From Streptosporangium carneum (GTDB lineage Bacteria; Actinomycetota; Actinomycetes; Streptosporangiales; Streptosporangiaceae): 64,000 nt of DNA. The translations under genes were made by a program, and so were the position numbers. The first letter of the stretch is position 1, and each line of letters starts with the position of its first letter. Below are positions 1 to 9,703 of this stretch, one piece after another. The notes below the pieces were generated by a model, which was not told where the DNA came from, did no database searches, and worked only from the letters and a program-made list of their open reading frames with translations. The DNA is taken from NCBI RefSeq assembly GCF_027922005.1, contig NZ_BSEV01000032.1, positions 1-64,000 of the forward strand. Reading direction: 5' to 3'.

Positions 1-914
1 CCGGGACGCGGACCGCCCGCGCCGGGGCCGGGACGCGGACCCGCGGCTCCGGGCGGGCCGGAGCGCGCCGCGGGCGGACGGGGACCGGCGTTGTCGCGCT
101 GACCCTGCTGCTCGCGGGGGCCGCGGTCCTCACGAGGACCGGGACGCGGACCCCTGTCGCCGGGGCCGCCGTCACGGCCGCCGGGACGCGGCGGACGGGC
201 CTGGCCCATGCCGCTGGCGTTCGAGGAGAACGGGTTGTTGCCGGGACGCGGACCGCGCGGCCCGGGACGCGGACCCGGCTTGGGGCCGCCCGCGCCGGGG
301 GCACCCGCACCGGGCCTGGCGCCCTGGCCTCCACCGCCGGGGCCACCCTGGCCGCCGGAGGGACGGCCCTCGGGACGCGCCGCCTCGGGACCCGGCCTGG
401 GGCCGGGACGCGGAGCCGGACGCGGACCCGGCTTGGGCCCGGGGCCCGCGGGGCGGGGAGCCTCGAAACGCGGCGGCTGAACCGGTGAGGGCTGCTGCTG
501 CGGCTGCTGAGGCTGCGCCTGCTGCTGGGGCTGCGCCTGCTGGGGCTGGGGGACCGGCGGCGGGGCCTGCGGCGCGGGGGCCGCGGGACGCGCCGCGGCG
601 GGACCCGGCCTGGGGCCCGGCTTGGGAACCGGTCCCGGCTTGGGAATGGATGACGGCGTGGGAACGCCGTTTCCGGCCTGGCCTCCTGCCGGCCGGGGGG
701 CCGCCTGCTGCGGCCTGGGCGACCTGTTGCCGCCCCTGTCGGACGAACCCTTCGAGGGGCCGCCCAAAGCTTCCGTGAGCCTGCGGACTACCGGTGCTTC
801 GATAGTCGAGGACGCCGAACGCACGAACTCGCCCATCTCCTGGAGCTTGGCCATGACGACCTTGCTCTCCACACCGAACTCCTTGGCGAGCTCGTATACC
901 CGGACCTTCGCCAC
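1..914 (-). CDS. infB: Translation initiation factor IF-2, N-terminal part (window edge cuts it)
   Basis: IF-2 is the GTPase that brings initiator tRNA to the 30S ribosome. The reading frame opens at a GTG (914) behind a GGGAG ribosome site and begins [17 protein letters not shown], the IF-2 N-terminal helical domain with its [13 protein letters not shown] segment. After about residue 60 it becomes a long low-complexity linker of Pro, Gly, Arg, Gln and Ala with many RPGPR-like units, as in other actinobacterial IF-2 proteins. The G domain lies beyond base 1. It is the fourth gene of the rimP-nusA-rnpM-infB cluster. The start is supported by the ribosome site and the conserved N-terminus. Confidence 0.93.
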   Translation of the reverse strand, partial: MAKVRVYELAKEFGVESKVVMAKLQEMGEFVRSASSTIEAPVVRRLTEALGGPSKGSSDRGGNRSPRPQQAAPRPAGGQAGNGVPTPSSIPKPGPVPKPGPRPGPAAARPAAPAPQAPPPVPQPQQAQPQQQAQPQQPQQQPSPVQPPRFEAPRPAGPGPKPGPRPAPRPGPRPGPEAARPEGRPSGGQGGPGGGGQGARPGAGAPGAGGPKPGPRPGPRGPRPGNNPFSSNASGMGQARPPRPGGRDGGPGDRGPRPGPREDRGPREQQGQRDNAGPRPPAARSGPPGAAGPRPGPGAGGPRP

Positions 915-1056
915 TGCACTCCCTTACTCGGCCCGGGAGGCTGTGCCGCCGGACCGTCGTTACGTAGACGTACTCATCGCCGCATGCTCATCAGGCGCTC
1001 ATAGCTATCTGACCAGCCCATCAACTCGGCGTCCTACATGACAGTTGGCAACCATT

Positions 1057-1359
1057 TCACCCGATCCTTTCAGCGTGAAGCCCCTCCAGGTGTTCTCGCA
1101 CCCGCGACAGATCAAGCGGAACCGCGACGCGAAACGCGCGCGGAAACGCTCGGCGACGCTCGGCGAGTTCGAGACAGCTCAGGGAGGGATGCAGCGAAGC
1201 ACCACGCCCCTGGAGCCGTCGTCGCAGGTCGGGGACGATAACGCCCTCGACCACCACCAGGCGGAGCAGCTCGGAGGAAACCGTGCGAACCCGGCAGCCC
1301 ACACAGGTTCTCAGTGGGGCAGCCTGGCCACCATATTCCAGCTTACCGTGTGGACGCAT
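1057..1359 (-). CDS. rnpM: YlxR/RnpM family RNA-binding protein (DUF448)
   Basis: A 100-residue basic protein with the family signature RTCVGCR near residues 17-23 and a second conserved stretch around [12 protein letters not shown]. YlxR proteins bind RNA, and in Bacillus the protein (RnpM) binds and modulates RNase P. The gene sits between nusA and infB, its constant position in bacteria, and its ATG overlaps the end of nusA by 17 bases, which suggests translational coupling. Confidence in the family is high; the cellular role in actinomycetes is inferred from homologues. Confidence 0.9.
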   Translation of the reverse strand: MRPHGKLEYGGQAAPLRTCVGCRVRTVSSELLRLVVVEGVIVPDLRRRLQGRGASLHPSLSCLELAERRRAFPRAFRVAVPLDLSRVREHLEGLHAERIG

Positions 1360-2350
1360 CTGCGGAACCGGCCGCGTCCCCCGCTTGTGTGTCGGGACGG
1401 ATGTCGATGCGCCAGCCGGTCAGGCGATTGGCCAGCCGGGCGTTCTGCCCTTCCTTGCCGATCGCGAGGGAGAGCTGGTAGTCCGGCACGATCACGCGGG
1501 CCGCGCGGCCCTCGGCGTCGATCACCTCGACGTGGGAGACGCGGGCGGGCGACAGGGCGTTGCCCACGAACTCCGCCGGATCCTCCGACCAGTCGATGAT
1601 GTCGATCTTCTCGCCGTGCAGCTCGGCCATGACGTTGCGCACGCGCGAGCCCATCGGGCCGATGCAGGCGCCCTTGGCGTTGACGCCCGGACGCCGTGAA
1701 CGCACCGCGATCTTGGTCCGGTGGCCGGCCTCGCGGGCGATCGCGGCGATCTCGACCGTGCCGTCCGCGATCTCCGGGACCTCCAGGGCGAAGAGCTTCT
1801 TCACCAGTCCCGGGTGGGTCCGCGACAGCGTCACCGACGGGCCCTTGTGTCCCTTCTTGACCTGCACCACGTAGCAGCGGATGCGCTCGCCGTGGACGTA
1901 CTCCTCGCCCGGCACCTGCTCGTTGTGGGGCAGCACCGCCTCGATCTTGCCGAGGTCCACCAGGACGACCCTCGGGTCCTTGCCCTGCTGGATGACGCCC
2001 GCGACGAGCTCGCCCTCACGGCTGGCGAACTCGCCGAAGTTGATCTCGTCCTCCGCGTCCCTCAGCTGCTGCAGGATGACCTGCTTGGCGGTGGTCGCGG
2101 CGATGCGGCTGAAGTTGCCCGGGGTGTCGTCGAACTCCCTGAGCACCTCCCCGCTCTCGTCGTCGAGCTCGGCGGCGAAAATGGTCACGTGTCCGGACTG
2201 CCTGTCGAGCTCGGCGCGCGCCTTGGCCGCCGCTCCCTCGCTCCGGAAATACGCGATCAGCAACGCGTCCTCGATCGCCTTGACGACCAGGTCGAAGGAG
2301 ATGTCCTTCTCCCGCTCCAGGCTGCGCAGGACGCTCATGTCGATGTCCAC
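1343..2350 (-). CDS. nusA: Transcription termination/antitermination factor NusA
   Basis: 335 residues, the usual length for actinobacteria, which lack the C-terminal acidic repeats of E. coli NusA. Domain order: N-terminal RNA polymerase-binding domain (about 1-125, beginning [15 protein letters not shown]), S1 domain (about 130-200, with [14 protein letters not shown]), and two KH domains (about 205-325) containing [14 protein letters not shown] and [13 protein letters not shown]. It binds RNA polymerase and nascent RNA to control pausing, termination and rRNA antitermination. It lies 11 bases downstream of rimP and overlaps rnpM, so it is part of one operon with them. Confidence 0.97.
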   Translation of the reverse strand: MDIDMSVLRSLEREKDISFDLVVKAIEDALLIAYFRSEGAAAKARAELDRQSGHVTIFAAELDDESGEVLREFDDTPGNFSRIAATTAKQVILQQLRDAEDEINFGEFASREGELVAGVIQQGKDPRVVLVDLGKIEAVLPHNEQVPGEEYVHGERIRCYVVQVKKGHKGPSVTLSRTHPGLVKKLFALEVPEIADGTVEIAAIAREAGHRTKIAVRSRRPGVNAKGACIGPMGSRVRNVMAELHGEKIDIIDWSEDPAEFVGNALSPARVSHVEVIDAEGRAARVIVPDYQLSLAIGKEGQNARLANRLTGWRIDIRPDTQAGDAAGSADASTR

Positions 2351-2361
2351 GAGGCTCCCCC

Positions 2362-2862
2362 TTAGCCTTCGTCGCCGTCTTCGCCGTCGTCTTCGGCGTC
2401 GTCCAACCGGCGGAATTCCACCTGCACCCGTCCTCGGGTCAGGTCTTGATACTCGATGCGGCGCGGTGTGCCCGCGACGTCCAACTCCACCCCGGCCTCG
2501 TCGGTCGCGACGATCCGGCCCTCGACCAGGGTGCCGTCACGCAGGTCGGCCTTGACCAGCCGCTTCACCGCGCGACGCCAGTGGCGGGGCTCGGTGAGCG
2601 GGCGGTCGACCCCGGGTGAGGAGACCTCCAGCACGTACGGCGTGGCACCCATCGCGTCGTCCGCGTCCAGCGCGGCGGAGACGGCGAGGCTGACCTCGGC
2701 GACGTCGTCCAGGCTCACGCCTCCGTCACGGTCGACGACGACGCGCAGCAACCGCCGCTTGCCCGCCGGGGTGACCGTGACGTCCTCCAAGTCGAGCCCC
2801 TCGGCTCCGACGACAGGTTCCAGAAGCTTCATCAGGCGGTCGCGGGATGTGGCGCTGCCCAT
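2362..2862 (-). CDS. rimP: Ribosome maturation factor RimP
   Basis: 166 residues with the RimP N-terminal domain ([34 protein letters not shown]) and the diagnostic [14 protein letters not shown] motif at about residues 77-90, followed by the SH3-like C-terminal domain and an acidic tail. RimP assists late 30S subunit maturation. It is the first gene of the minus-strand block rimP-nusA-rnpM-infB; the ATG at 2862 is preceded by GGGAGGT (bases 2868-2874 on the plus strand read as its complement). The short acidic C-terminus ([10 protein letters not shown]) is common in high-GC actinobacteria. Confidence 0.96.
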   Translation of the reverse strand: MGSATSRDRLMKLLEPVVGAEGLDLEDVTVTPAGKRRLLRVVVDRDGGVSLDDVAEVSLAVSAALDADDAMGATPYVLEVSSPGVDRPLTEPRHWRRAVKRLVKADLRDGTLVEGRIVATDEAGVELDVAGTPRRIEYQDLTRGRVQVEFRRLDDAEDDGEDGDEG

Positions 2863-3051
2863 GCCGACCTCCCATTGTCACGATCTAAGCGGGCGGACCT
2901 CGCCCTTGCGGTTCACCAGCCTATCCACACCGGGGCGTGAAAGGAGCGCCACTCGGCGCGGCGGGGCCGTCCGAGAAGCGAGGTGATTGTCATTCCAAGC
3001 CCGTACGATGCTAGATGCGTCAGCAGCCACACCCATAACCGGAGGTCGTCC

Positions 3052-3564
3052 GTGCGTTCCGTCTCCCGGCGCTCCCTGTTGCGGGGCGGCGCTCTCGGAG
3101 TGGCCGCCGTGACCGTCGCCGGATGCGCCGAGCAGGAGCCGCGACAGGCCCAGCGCCTCGCGGCCGAGCCGCCGGATCCGGAGACCATGCTGATCAGACA
3201 GCTGATCGCGGGCAAGGAGCGGACCGTCGCGCTCTACTCCTCGGCCGACTCCGACAGGCTGACGCCCTTCAGACAGCGGCACGAGGCCCACCTCGCCGAG
3301 CTCCGCCGCAGGCTGCCCCGCGAGAGCGGATCGGCCTCCCCCGCGTCCTCCGCGGGGGCGCAGGCCGACCCCTCGGCCTCGCCTTCCGGCGCCGCCACGG
3401 CCGGCTCGCAGATCTCCGTGCGAGATCTGCGCGACATGGAGCGCAAGGCGGCGGCGCTGCGCCCGCGCCAGCTCGACGGCGTCTCCCCCGCGCTGGCCCA
3501 GCTGATCGCCTCCATCGGCGCGTGCGAGGCCGCGCACGCCCTGGCCCTGTCGAGGTCGCTGTGA
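3052..3564 (+). CDS. Tat-type lipoprotein of unknown function
   Basis: 170 residues. I chose the GTG at 3052 because GGAGG lies 6 bases upstream and the protein then begins with a clean signal peptide: a twin-arginine motif SRRSLL, a hydrophobic stretch, and a lipobox VAGC that would be lipidated and anchored outside the membrane. The mature part is charged and helical, with an Ala/Ser/Pro-rich middle. Its stop overlaps the start of the next gene by 4 bases (GTGA), so the two are made together. It stands divergent to rimP, a conserved position in actinobacteria. No catalytic motif is visible. Confidence 0.82.
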   Translation: MRSVSRRSLLRGGALGVAAVTVAGCAEQEPRQAQRLAAEPPDPETMLIRQLIAGKERTVALYSSADSDRLTPFRQRHEAHLAELRRRLPRESGSASPASSAGAQADPSASPSGAATAGSQISVRDLRDMERKAAALRPRQLDGVSPALAQLIASIGACEAAHALALSRSL

Positions 3565-4019
3565 CGGCCGACCAGGGGCTCAGCACGGCCCTGGCGGCCG
3601 AGCACGCGGCCGTCTACGCCTACGGGGTCATCGCCGCCAGGACCACCGGCTCGCTGCGCGTGACCGCGACGGCGGCCTTCAACGCGCACCGCGCCCGCAG
3701 AGACCAGCTCCGCGCCCTGATCGCCGCCCGCGGCGACGCCCCCGCGGAGCCCGACGCGGCCTACCGCCTTCCCGTGACCCCCTCGACCCCCGCCCAGGCC
3801 GTCGAGCTGGCCACGCTGGTCGAGCGCGGCGTGACGGCCGCCTACCTGGAGCTGACCGCGTCGCCGGACACGGAGGTCAGGCAGATGGCGGCGCTGGCCA
3901 TGCAGGAGTGCGTCACCCGGTCCTACGGCCTGCGCCCGGAGATCGAGGCCTTCCCCGGGATGCCCGCGGACGTTGCCTCCCCCACTCCTTCGTCGGCCCC
4001 GCCGACCCCGCCGTCGTGA
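3561..4019 (+). CDS. Ferritin-like DUF4439 protein
   Basis: 152 residues starting at a GTG that overlaps the stop of the lipoprotein gene (GTGA), so translation is probably coupled. The sequence begins TADQGLSTALAAEHAAVYAYGVI and matches the helical, ferritin-like DUF4439 family, with a second helix pair around FNAHRARRDQLRALI. Family members are usually found with a lipoprotein and next to rimP/proS; their substrate is unknown. The end is a Pro/Ser/Thr tail after about residue 138. There is no signal peptide, so it may act in the cytoplasm or as a partner of the upstream lipoprotein. Confidence 0.8.
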   Translation: MTADQGLSTALAAEHAAVYAYGVIAARTTGSLRVTATAAFNAHRARRDQLRALIAARGDAPAEPDAAYRLPVTPSTPAQAVELATLVERGVTAAYLELTASPDTEVRQMAALAMQECVTRSYGLRPEIEAFPGMPADVASPTPSSAPPTPPS

Positions 4020-4158
4020 ACGGCCGACGTCGCGCGTGAGCTCGGGGATCGGCTCCCTCACCGCCCCCGGAGACCGTTTCGCCCATGTTTGCGATGACAC
4101 AGCCGGGTAGCTGAGTCACCGTCGAACGCACAAAGCCGACCCCCACAGGGAGGAAGCA

Positions 4159-4350
4159 ATGGGCTGGGGATACAGGAAGTCGATGAAGTTCGGTCCGTTC
4201 CGTCTCAACCTGTCGCGCACCGGAGTCGGCCACAGCTGGGGCAACCGCGTCTTCCGGGTCACCAGGACGGCCGACGGCCGCCGCACTCTGACCGTGAACC
4301 TCCCCGGCGGCTTCCACTGGCGCAAGACCCTCAGCAACGGCTCCCGCTAG
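4159..4350 (+). CDS. DUF4236 small protein
   Basis: 63 residues, behind GGGAGG 5 bases upstream of the ATG. The sequence MGWGYRKSMKFGPFRLNLSRTGVG matches the DUF4236 pattern (F/Y-R-K-S-K-GPFR-N-S-G-G-S-G), a short beta-rich domain widely found in bacteria and phages with no known function. It stands alone on the plus strand between the DUF4439 gene and a strong hairpin that also ends proS. Identification rests on this pattern only. Confidence 0.78.
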   Translation: MGWGYRKSMKFGPFRLNLSRTGVGHSWGNRVFRVTRTADGRRTLTVNLPGGFHWRKTLSNGSR

Positions 4351-4415
4351 CCTCGGCCGAAGCCCCACGCCCCGCACCTCGCGGGAGGCGTCGAGGGACG
4401 CCGGAGCACGCCGCG

Positions 4416-4445
4416 GAGGCGGCCACCGTCGACGGTGGCCGCCTC
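4416..4445. terminator. Bidirectional hairpin between DUF4236 and proS
   Basis: A perfect 30-base palindrome with arms GAGGCGGCCACCGTC and its complement, lying between two genes that converge here (DUF4236 on plus, proS on minus). No T-run follows, as usual in high-GC actinobacteria. Confidence 0.7.
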
Positions 4446-4520
4446 GTGTCGCGGACGCCGGTCCCGGGCCCGGAGCCGGGCGCGGAGCGGGTGTGAGCGA
4501 TCTCGGGGACGGGTGCGGGG

Positions 4521-6263
4521 TCAGGCGCGGCAGGCGGCCAGGACGCGCTCCGCGGCCTCGGCGATGGGGATCTCCTCCTTGACGCCGGTGGCGCGGTCGC
4601 GCAGCTCGGCGACGCCCTGGGCGAGGCCCCGGCCGACGATCAGGATCGTCGGCATGCCGAGCAGCTCGGCGTCCTTGAACTTCACGCCGGGAGAGACTCC
4701 GGGGCGGTCGTCGACCAGCACGCGTAGGCCGCGCTCCTGAAGCTCCTCGGCGATCCTGGTCGCGACCTCGATCTGGTTCTCCTTGCCGGTGCCCACGATG
4801 TGGACGTCCGCGGGGGCGACCTCACGGGGCCAGACCAGGCCGAGTTCGTCGTGCCGCTGCTCGGCCAGCACCGCGACGGCCCTGGAGACGCCGATGCCGT
4901 ACGAGCCCATGGTGACGCGGACCGGCTTGCCGTCGGGGCCGAGGGCGTCGAGCTTCGCGGCGTCGGCGTACTTGCGGCCGAGCTGGAAGATGTGGCCGAT
5001 CTCGATGCCCCGGTCGATGGACAGGCCGGAGCCGCAGACGGGGCAGGCGTCGCCCTCGCGCACCTCGGCGGCCTCGATCGTGCCGTCGGCGACGAAGTCG
5101 CGTCCCGCGACCACGTCGGCGGCGTGCTTGCCCTGCTCGTTCGCGCCGGTCACCCAGGCGGTGCCGTCGACCACGCGGGGGTCGACGAGGTAGCGGATGC
5201 CCAGGTCCTTGAGCACCTGCGGGCCGATGTAGCCGCGGACCAGGCCGGGGTGCCTGGCGAAGTCCTCGGCCTCGAAGATGGCGGGCTCGCCGGGGGCGAG
5301 GGAGGCCTCGAGCCGCTTGAAGTCGACCTCGCGGTCGCCGGGGACGCCGACGACCAGGGTCTCGGTCTTGTCCGAGCCGGGGGTGACGACCTTGACCACG
5401 ATGTTCTTGAGCGTCTGGGCCGCGGTCACGCCCAGGCCGTGGTGCTCGTTGACGTAGGCGACCAGCGACTCGATGGTCGGCGTGTCGGGGGTGTCGAGCA
5501 CCCGCTGGGCGGGCCGCTCCCCGGTGGGCGCGGCGGGCGCGGGAGTGGTGACGGCCTCGGCGTTGGCGGCGTAGCCGCAGTGGTGACAGGCGACGAAGGT
5601 GTCCTCACCGGTCGCCGCGGGGGCGAGGAACTCCTCCGAGGCCGAGCCGCCCATCGCGCCCGAGGTGGCGAAGCAGATCTTGTAGGTGATGCCGAGGCGG
5701 TCGAAGGTCCTGATGTAGGTCTCGCGGTGCTGCTCGTAGGAGCGCTTGAGACCGTCGTCGTCCAGGTCGAAGGAGTAGGAGTCCTTCATGACGAACTCCC
5801 TGCCGCGCAGGATGCCCGCCCGGGGACGGGCCTCGTCGCGGTACTTCGTCTGGATCTGGTACAGCGTCACCGGGTAGTCCTTGTAGGAGGAGTACTCCCC
5901 CTTGACCATGTCGGTGAACATCTCCTCGTGGGTGGGACCGAGGAGGTAGTCGACGCCCTTGCGGTCCTTGAGCCGGAAGAGCGTGTCGCCGTACTCCGTC
6001 CAGCGGCCCGTGCCCTCGTAGTACTCGCGGGGCAGCAGGGCGGGGAAGAGCACCTCCTGGCCGCCCATGCGGTCCATCTCCTCGCGCACGACGCGCGTGA
6101 CGTTCTCCAGGACCCTCTTGCCGAGCGGCAGCCAGGAGTAGACGCCGGGTGCGACACGACGAACATAACCGGCGCGGACGAGCAGCTTGTGGCTCGGGAC
6201 TTCCGCGTCTGCCGGGTCGTCCCTCAGCGTTCGAAGAAACAACGACGACATGCGCAGCAGCAC
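4521..6263 (-). CDS. proS: Prolyl-tRNA synthetase, bacterial type with editing domain
   Basis: 580 residues, the length of the bacterial (ProS type 1) enzyme with an inserted editing domain. It charges tRNA-Pro and hydrolyses Ala-tRNA-Pro. Visible: N-terminal catalytic motif region ([18 protein letters not shown]), class II motif 2 region ([23 protein letters not shown]), the insertion domain at about 225-400, and the C-terminal anticodon-binding domain from about 475 (VHIVGTG to the end). A GTG at 6263 with AGGAGT upstream is preferred over the ATG at 6251, which has no ribosome site. proS near rimP/nusA is the usual actinobacterial order. Confidence 0.96.
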   Translation of the reverse strand: MLLRMSSLFLRTLRDDPADAEVPSHKLLVRAGYVRRVAPGVYSWLPLGKRVLENVTRVVREEMDRMGGQEVLFPALLPREYYEGTGRWTEYGDTLFRLKDRKGVDYLLGPTHEEMFTDMVKGEYSSYKDYPVTLYQIQTKYRDEARPRAGILRGREFVMKDSYSFDLDDDGLKRSYEQHRETYIRTFDRLGITYKICFATSGAMGGSASEEFLAPAATGEDTFVACHHCGYAANAEAVTTPAPAAPTGERPAQRVLDTPDTPTIESLVAYVNEHHGLGVTAAQTLKNIVVKVVTPGSDKTETLVVGVPGDREVDFKRLEASLAPGEPAIFEAEDFARHPGLVRGYIGPQVLKDLGIRYLVDPRVVDGTAWVTGANEQGKHAADVVAGRDFVADGTIEAAEVREGDACPVCGSGLSIDRGIEIGHIFQLGRKYADAAKLDALGPDGKPVRVTMGSYGIGVSRAVAVLAEQRHDELGLVWPREVAPADVHIVGTGKENQIEVATRIAEELQERGLRVLVDDRPGVSPGVKFKDAELLGMPTILIVGRGLAQGVAELRDRATGVKEEIPIAEAAERVLAACRA

Positions 6264-6359
6264 GGCTACTCCTAGCTAGCAGGGACAGATGTCCTACAGG
6301 CTATCGACTCGCGCGACCGCGTCGCCTGTCAATAGGGGTCACGGCCAGGAGGGCCGGCC

Positions 6360-7067
6360 TCAGAAGGCGACCGCGAAGACGAAGGCGGCGCACAGGACGA
6401 CCAGCGCGACGAACCCGGAGCGGGCCACGCCGTTCCCCCGCCGCAGCGCGAACAGCAGCCCCGCCACGAGCGTGGCCACGAGCAGGGTGTTCCACGGCCA
6501 GTACCCGGGGACGTACTCAGGCCCGCCGCTCAGGGTCTTGTCGAGGCCGTCGACCGCGACGACGCCGGCCAGCACGCCGCACGCCAGGTCGCCCCACCCG
6601 TCCTCACGCCTGGTGAAGTAGGCGAGCACGCCGAACGTCGCGATCGTGACGACCGTGAGGTTCATCGTGAGGCCGTTCGAGCCGAGGTTCACCGAGGAGC
6701 CGGAGCTCAGGTTCAGGAACCGGGCGCCGGACTCGAACAGCGAGGCGGCCAGCAGCGAGATGAGCGGGCCGAACGTCGCCAGCGCGCTGGTCAGGGCCGC
6801 CCAGCCGAACCCCGCCGCGCTGCGTCCCACGACGACGACGAGCAGCACGTAGGCGTACGGCTCGTAGATCGAGTGGATCAGGTGGGGCCCGTAGGCGAGC
6901 AACGCGCCGACCGCGCCGAGCACCATACCCACCAGGAGGGAGAGCACCATGTGCCGAAGGATGGCCCGCTCCTGCCGGTCTCCGGCGAGGTAGTCGTAGT
7001 CGAGCGCGTTGTCCGTTTCCACCAAAACCGGTGATCCCCCGATCGCGTTCCCCTCACGGCCCCCCAT
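6360..7067 (-). CDS. Polytopic membrane protein of unknown function
   Basis: About 235 residues. A hydrophilic N-terminus of about 40 residues (VLVETDNALDYDYLAGDRQERAILRH) is followed by six or seven hydrophobic helices, the first MVLSLLVGMVLGAVGALLAY and the last ending the protein at VFAVAF. I recognise no family motif. A TTG at 7085 could extend the frame by six codons, but neither start has a good ribosome site; the ATG at 7067 gives the cleaner N-terminus. It is divergent from an acyl-CoA dehydrogenase with only 76 bases between them. Confidence 0.7.
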   Translation of the reverse strand: MGGREGNAIGGSPVLVETDNALDYDYLAGDRQERAILRHMVLSLLVGMVLGAVGALLAYGPHLIHSIYEPYAYVLLVVVVGRSAAGFGWAALTSALATFGPLISLLAASLFESGARFLNLSSGSSVNLGSNGLTMNLTVVTIATFGVLAYFTRREDGWGDLACGVLAGVVAVDGLDKTLSGGPEYVPGYWPWNTLLVATLVAGLLFALRRGNGVARSGFVALVVLCAAFVFAVAF

Positions 7068-7108
7068 AGCATATCTGACCTGCAAGAATACCCAAAATAC
7101 CCCAAGCG

Positions 7109-7143
7109 TTCACCAAGAAGCGAGCGCTTGTTATGCTGCCCGC
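7109..7143 (+). promoter_or_regulatory. Promoter with embedded operator for a leaderless acyl-CoA dehydrogenase mRNA
   Basis: A -35 TTCACC (7109-7114) and -10 TATGCT (7132-7137) are 17 bases apart, and the GTG start lies 6 bases after the -10, so transcription would begin at or next to the start codon. No ribosome site is present. Between the boxes lies an inverted repeat AAGCG-AG-CGCTT (7118-7129), a natural place for a TetR-type repressor. Confidence 0.55.
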
Positions 7144-8115
7144 GTGAGCCTTACCGATGACCAGCTTGACCTCCGCGACGCCGTGCGTTCCTTCCTCGCC
7201 GAACGCCCCGACGCCCCCTGGAGCCGGTTCGCCGCCGAACTGGGCGTGGCGGGCCTCGCCGTCCCCGAGGAGTACGGCGGGGCCGGATGCGGCATGCCGG
7301 AGGCGGCCGTCGTCTGCGAGGAGCTGGGCCGGGTGACGGCGTCCCACCCCTATCTGCAGACCGCGGTGCTGGCCGTCGAGGCCGTCAAGGCCGCCGGAGA
7401 CCCCGACGCCATGGCCAGGCTGCTTCCCGGCATCGCCGACGGCTCCGTCACCGCCACCGTCCTGCTTCCCGGCGACGCGGACCTGTCCCTCAGCGGCGAC
7501 CGGCTCACCGGTGTCGCCCGCCACGCCCTGGACGGCGACGTGGTGCTGGCCTTCGTCGACGGCGAGCTGGTCGAGGCCGTCCCCTCCTCCCGCACGCCGC
7601 ACACGACCCTGGACCAGACCCGCCCGCTCACCTCGTTCACGTTCGCCGACGCGCCGGTGCTGCGCGTGGGCGACGGCGCGGCCCACGGGCGGATCCGCGA
7701 CCTGGGCGTCGTCGGCCTCGCCTCCGAGCAGGTCGGCGGCGCGGCCCGCTGCCTGGAGACGGCGGTGGCCTACGCGAAGGAACGCCACCAGTTCGGGCGT
7801 CCGATCGGCTCCTTCCAGGCCGTCAAGCACAAGGCCGCCGACCTGCTGCTGCTGGTCGAGTCGGCCCGCTCGGCCGCCATGGCCGCGGCGAGGGCGTCGG
7901 AGGACGAGCTCGCCGTGCTGGCCGCCATCGCGGGCTCCTACTGCTCGGAGGCCTACCTCGCCGCCGCGGGGGAGAACATCCAGATCCACGGCGGCCTCGG
8001 CGTCACCTGGGAGCACAGCGCCCACCGTCACCTCAAGCGGGCCGCCTCGGACGCCGAGCTGTTCGGTCCGCCGCAGGCCCACCGCGCCCGCCTGGCCTCC
8101 GCCGCGGGCCTGTAG
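7144..8115 (+). CDS. Acyl-CoA dehydrogenase family protein (short form)
   Basis: 323 residues, shorter than the usual 380. It carries an N-terminal helical domain (LTDDQLDLRDAVRSFLAE, GLAVPEEYGGAG), a reduced middle beta domain, and the C-terminal helical domain with AYAKERHQFGRPIGSFQAVKH and IQIHGGLGVTWEHSAHRHLKR. Such short forms often act as one half of a mixed FadE complex in steroid or branched fatty acid breakdown. FAD-dependent alpha,beta-dehydrogenation of an acyl-CoA is the expected chemistry; the catalytic Glu is not evident in this copy. It appears monocistronic, flanked by a leaderless promoter and a strong hairpin. Substrate unknown. Confidence 0.85.
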   Translation: MSLTDDQLDLRDAVRSFLAERPDAPWSRFAAELGVAGLAVPEEYGGAGCGMPEAAVVCEELGRVTASHPYLQTAVLAVEAVKAAGDPDAMARLLPGIADGSVTATVLLPGDADLSLSGDRLTGVARHALDGDVVLAFVDGELVEAVPSSRTPHTTLDQTRPLTSFTFADAPVLRVGDGAAHGRIRDLGVVGLASEQVGGAARCLETAVAYAKERHQFGRPIGSFQAVKHKAADLLLLVESARSAAMAAARASEDELAVLAAIAGSYCSEAYLAAAGENIQIHGGLGVTWEHSAHRHLKRAASDAELFGPPQAHRARLASAAGL

Positions 8116-8154
8116 GCCCCGCGCACACGTTCTTCCCCCTCGCCTCCCGCTCCT

Positions 8155-8198
8155 GACCGCCGAAGCCCCCGGCCACCCCGCCGGGGGCTTCGGCGGTC
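8155..8198 (+). terminator. Strong hairpin after the acyl-CoA dehydrogenase
   Basis: Perfect 19-base arms (8155-8173 and 8180-8198, beginning GACCGCCGAAGCC) around a CACCCC loop, 40 bases after the stop codon. It has no T-run but is by far the most stable hairpin nearby. Confidence 0.75.
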
Positions 8199-8298
8199 AC
8201 CGGAACGGGACATCTCGGCTACAGGCCGCGCCTGTCTGGCAGCGCGGTGCCCGTTGATACAGAATCACGTTCAGGGCAGCCACCGCATGGGAGGCGAC

Positions 8299-9612
8299 GT
8301 GTCACCGAAAGACGTGCCACTGAAAGTCGCGGTCGTCGGATCGGGGCCTGCGGGCATCTACACGGCCGAGGCCCTGAGGAAACAGGCCCCGGGCGCCGTC
8401 GAGGTGGACGTGCTGGAACGCCTGCCCACGCCGTACGGCCTCGTGCGGTACGGCGTGGCCCCCGACCACACCTCGATCAAGTCGATCGCGAACTACCTCC
8501 AGCGGGTGCTCGAGCTGCCGGGCGTCCGCTTCCTGGGCGGCGTCGAACTGGGCAGGGACGTCGGGGTCGCCGACCTCCTCGGCTGTTACGACGCCGTGGT
8601 CTACTGCACCGGCGCGATGGTGGACCGCCGGATGGGCATCCCCGGCGAGGACCTGCCGGGGAGCGTGGCGGCCACCGACTTCGTGAACTGGTACTGCGGC
8701 CACCCCGACATGCCCGCCGAGCGTTTCGTCCTCGACAGTCCCGAGGTCGCGGTGGTCGGCGTGGGCAACGTGGCGGTCGACGTGGTGCGCGTCCTCGCCA
8801 AGACCGCCGAGGAGCTGCGCGCGACGGACGTGCCCGAGGAGGTGCTGGTCCGCCTCGGGAACAGCCAGGTGAAGGTCGTCCACATGATCGGCCGCCGGGG
8901 CCCCGAGCACGCCAAGTTCACCCTGAAGGAGCTGCGGGAGCTGGGCGAGCTGGGCAACGCGGACGTGTGTGTGCGTCCCGAGGAGGCCGTGGCCGACCTC
9001 ACGGAGGCGTCCCGGCAGGTCAGGGGGAACGTCGAGGTGCTCCAGAGCTGGGCGGCCCGCACCCCCGCGGGGCGTCCCAGACGGCTGGACGTCCGGTTCT
9101 GGATGCGTCCCGTCGAGATCCTCGGCGAGGACCGGGTCGAGGCGCTCAGACTCGAGCGGACCCGGCTGGTCGAGGGCGGGGTCGTGGGCACCGGCGAGTT
9201 CGAGACCCTCCCCGTCGGAATGGTCCTGCGCTCGGTCGGCTACCGGAGCGTTCCGCTGCCCGGGGTGCCGTTCTCCGAGACCACCATGACCGTGCCGAAC
9301 GAGGCGGGCCGGATCCGCGACCGCGAGTACGTGGCGGGCTGGCTCAAGCGCGGCCCGACCGGCGTGATCGGCACCAACAAGTCCGACGCCGCCGAGACCG
9401 TCCGCACCCTCCTGTCCGACCTCGCGGGCCGCGGGCCCGCACCGCGCGGCGACCTGGACGCCCTCCTCGCCTCGCGCGGCGTCTCCCCCGTCACCTACGA
9501 CCACTGGCTGTCCATCGAGGCGGCGGAGGCGGCCCTGGCCAGAACCCTGGGCAGGGGCGAGCGCGTCAAGCTCCTCGGCCTCGCCGCCATGCTCGACGCC
9601 TGCGGTCGCTGA
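8299..9612 (+). CDS. fprA: FprA-type ferredoxin/adrenodoxin-like NADP+ reductase
   Basis: About 437 residues. It resembles mycobacterial FprA and mammalian adrenodoxin reductase: FAD-binding VAVVGSGPAGIYTAEAL at the start, the conserved PTPYGLVRYGVAPDH segment, an NADP-binding region GVGNVAVDVVRV, and the C-terminal RGPTGVIGTNKSDAAETV region. It passes electrons from NADPH to ferredoxin, for cytochromes P450 or iron-sulfur enzymes. GGGAGG four bases before the GTG at 8299 supports that start; an ATG at 8287 and a TTG at 8254 are in the same frame. It stands alone, with no ferredoxin or P450 beside it. Confidence 0.93.
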   Translation: MSPKDVPLKVAVVGSGPAGIYTAEALRKQAPGAVEVDVLERLPTPYGLVRYGVAPDHTSIKSIANYLQRVLELPGVRFLGGVELGRDVGVADLLGCYDAVVYCTGAMVDRRMGIPGEDLPGSVAATDFVNWYCGHPDMPAERFVLDSPEVAVVGVGNVAVDVVRVLAKTAEELRATDVPEEVLVRLGNSQVKVVHMIGRRGPEHAKFTLKELRELGELGNADVCVRPEEAVADLTEASRQVRGNVEVLQSWAARTPAGRPRRLDVRFWMRPVEILGEDRVEALRLERTRLVEGGVVGTGEFETLPVGMVLRSVGYRSVPLPGVPFSETTMTVPNEAGRIRDREYVAGWLKRGPTGVIGTNKSDAAETVRTLLSDLAGRGPAPRGDLDALLASRGVSPVTYDHWLSIEAAEAALARTLGRGERVKLLGLAAMLDACGR

Positions 9613-9703
9613 CGCCTCCGCGACGCCCGGCGTCCGCCGCCGGCGTCCCCTGACGCCCCCGGCACGTCCGTGAGCCGCGTCGGGGACGGCGCGGCGGCGG
9701 CCT

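Noticed and set aside
1-480. Regular GGGACGCGGA repeats resembling a CRISPR or satellite
   Set aside because: They lie in frame within infB and encode its Pro/Gly/Arg linker; spacing is irregular and there are no unique spacers.
4800-6275. A 491-codon plus-strand frame opposite proS
   Set aside because: Mirror of proS codon bias; no domain, no ribosome site.
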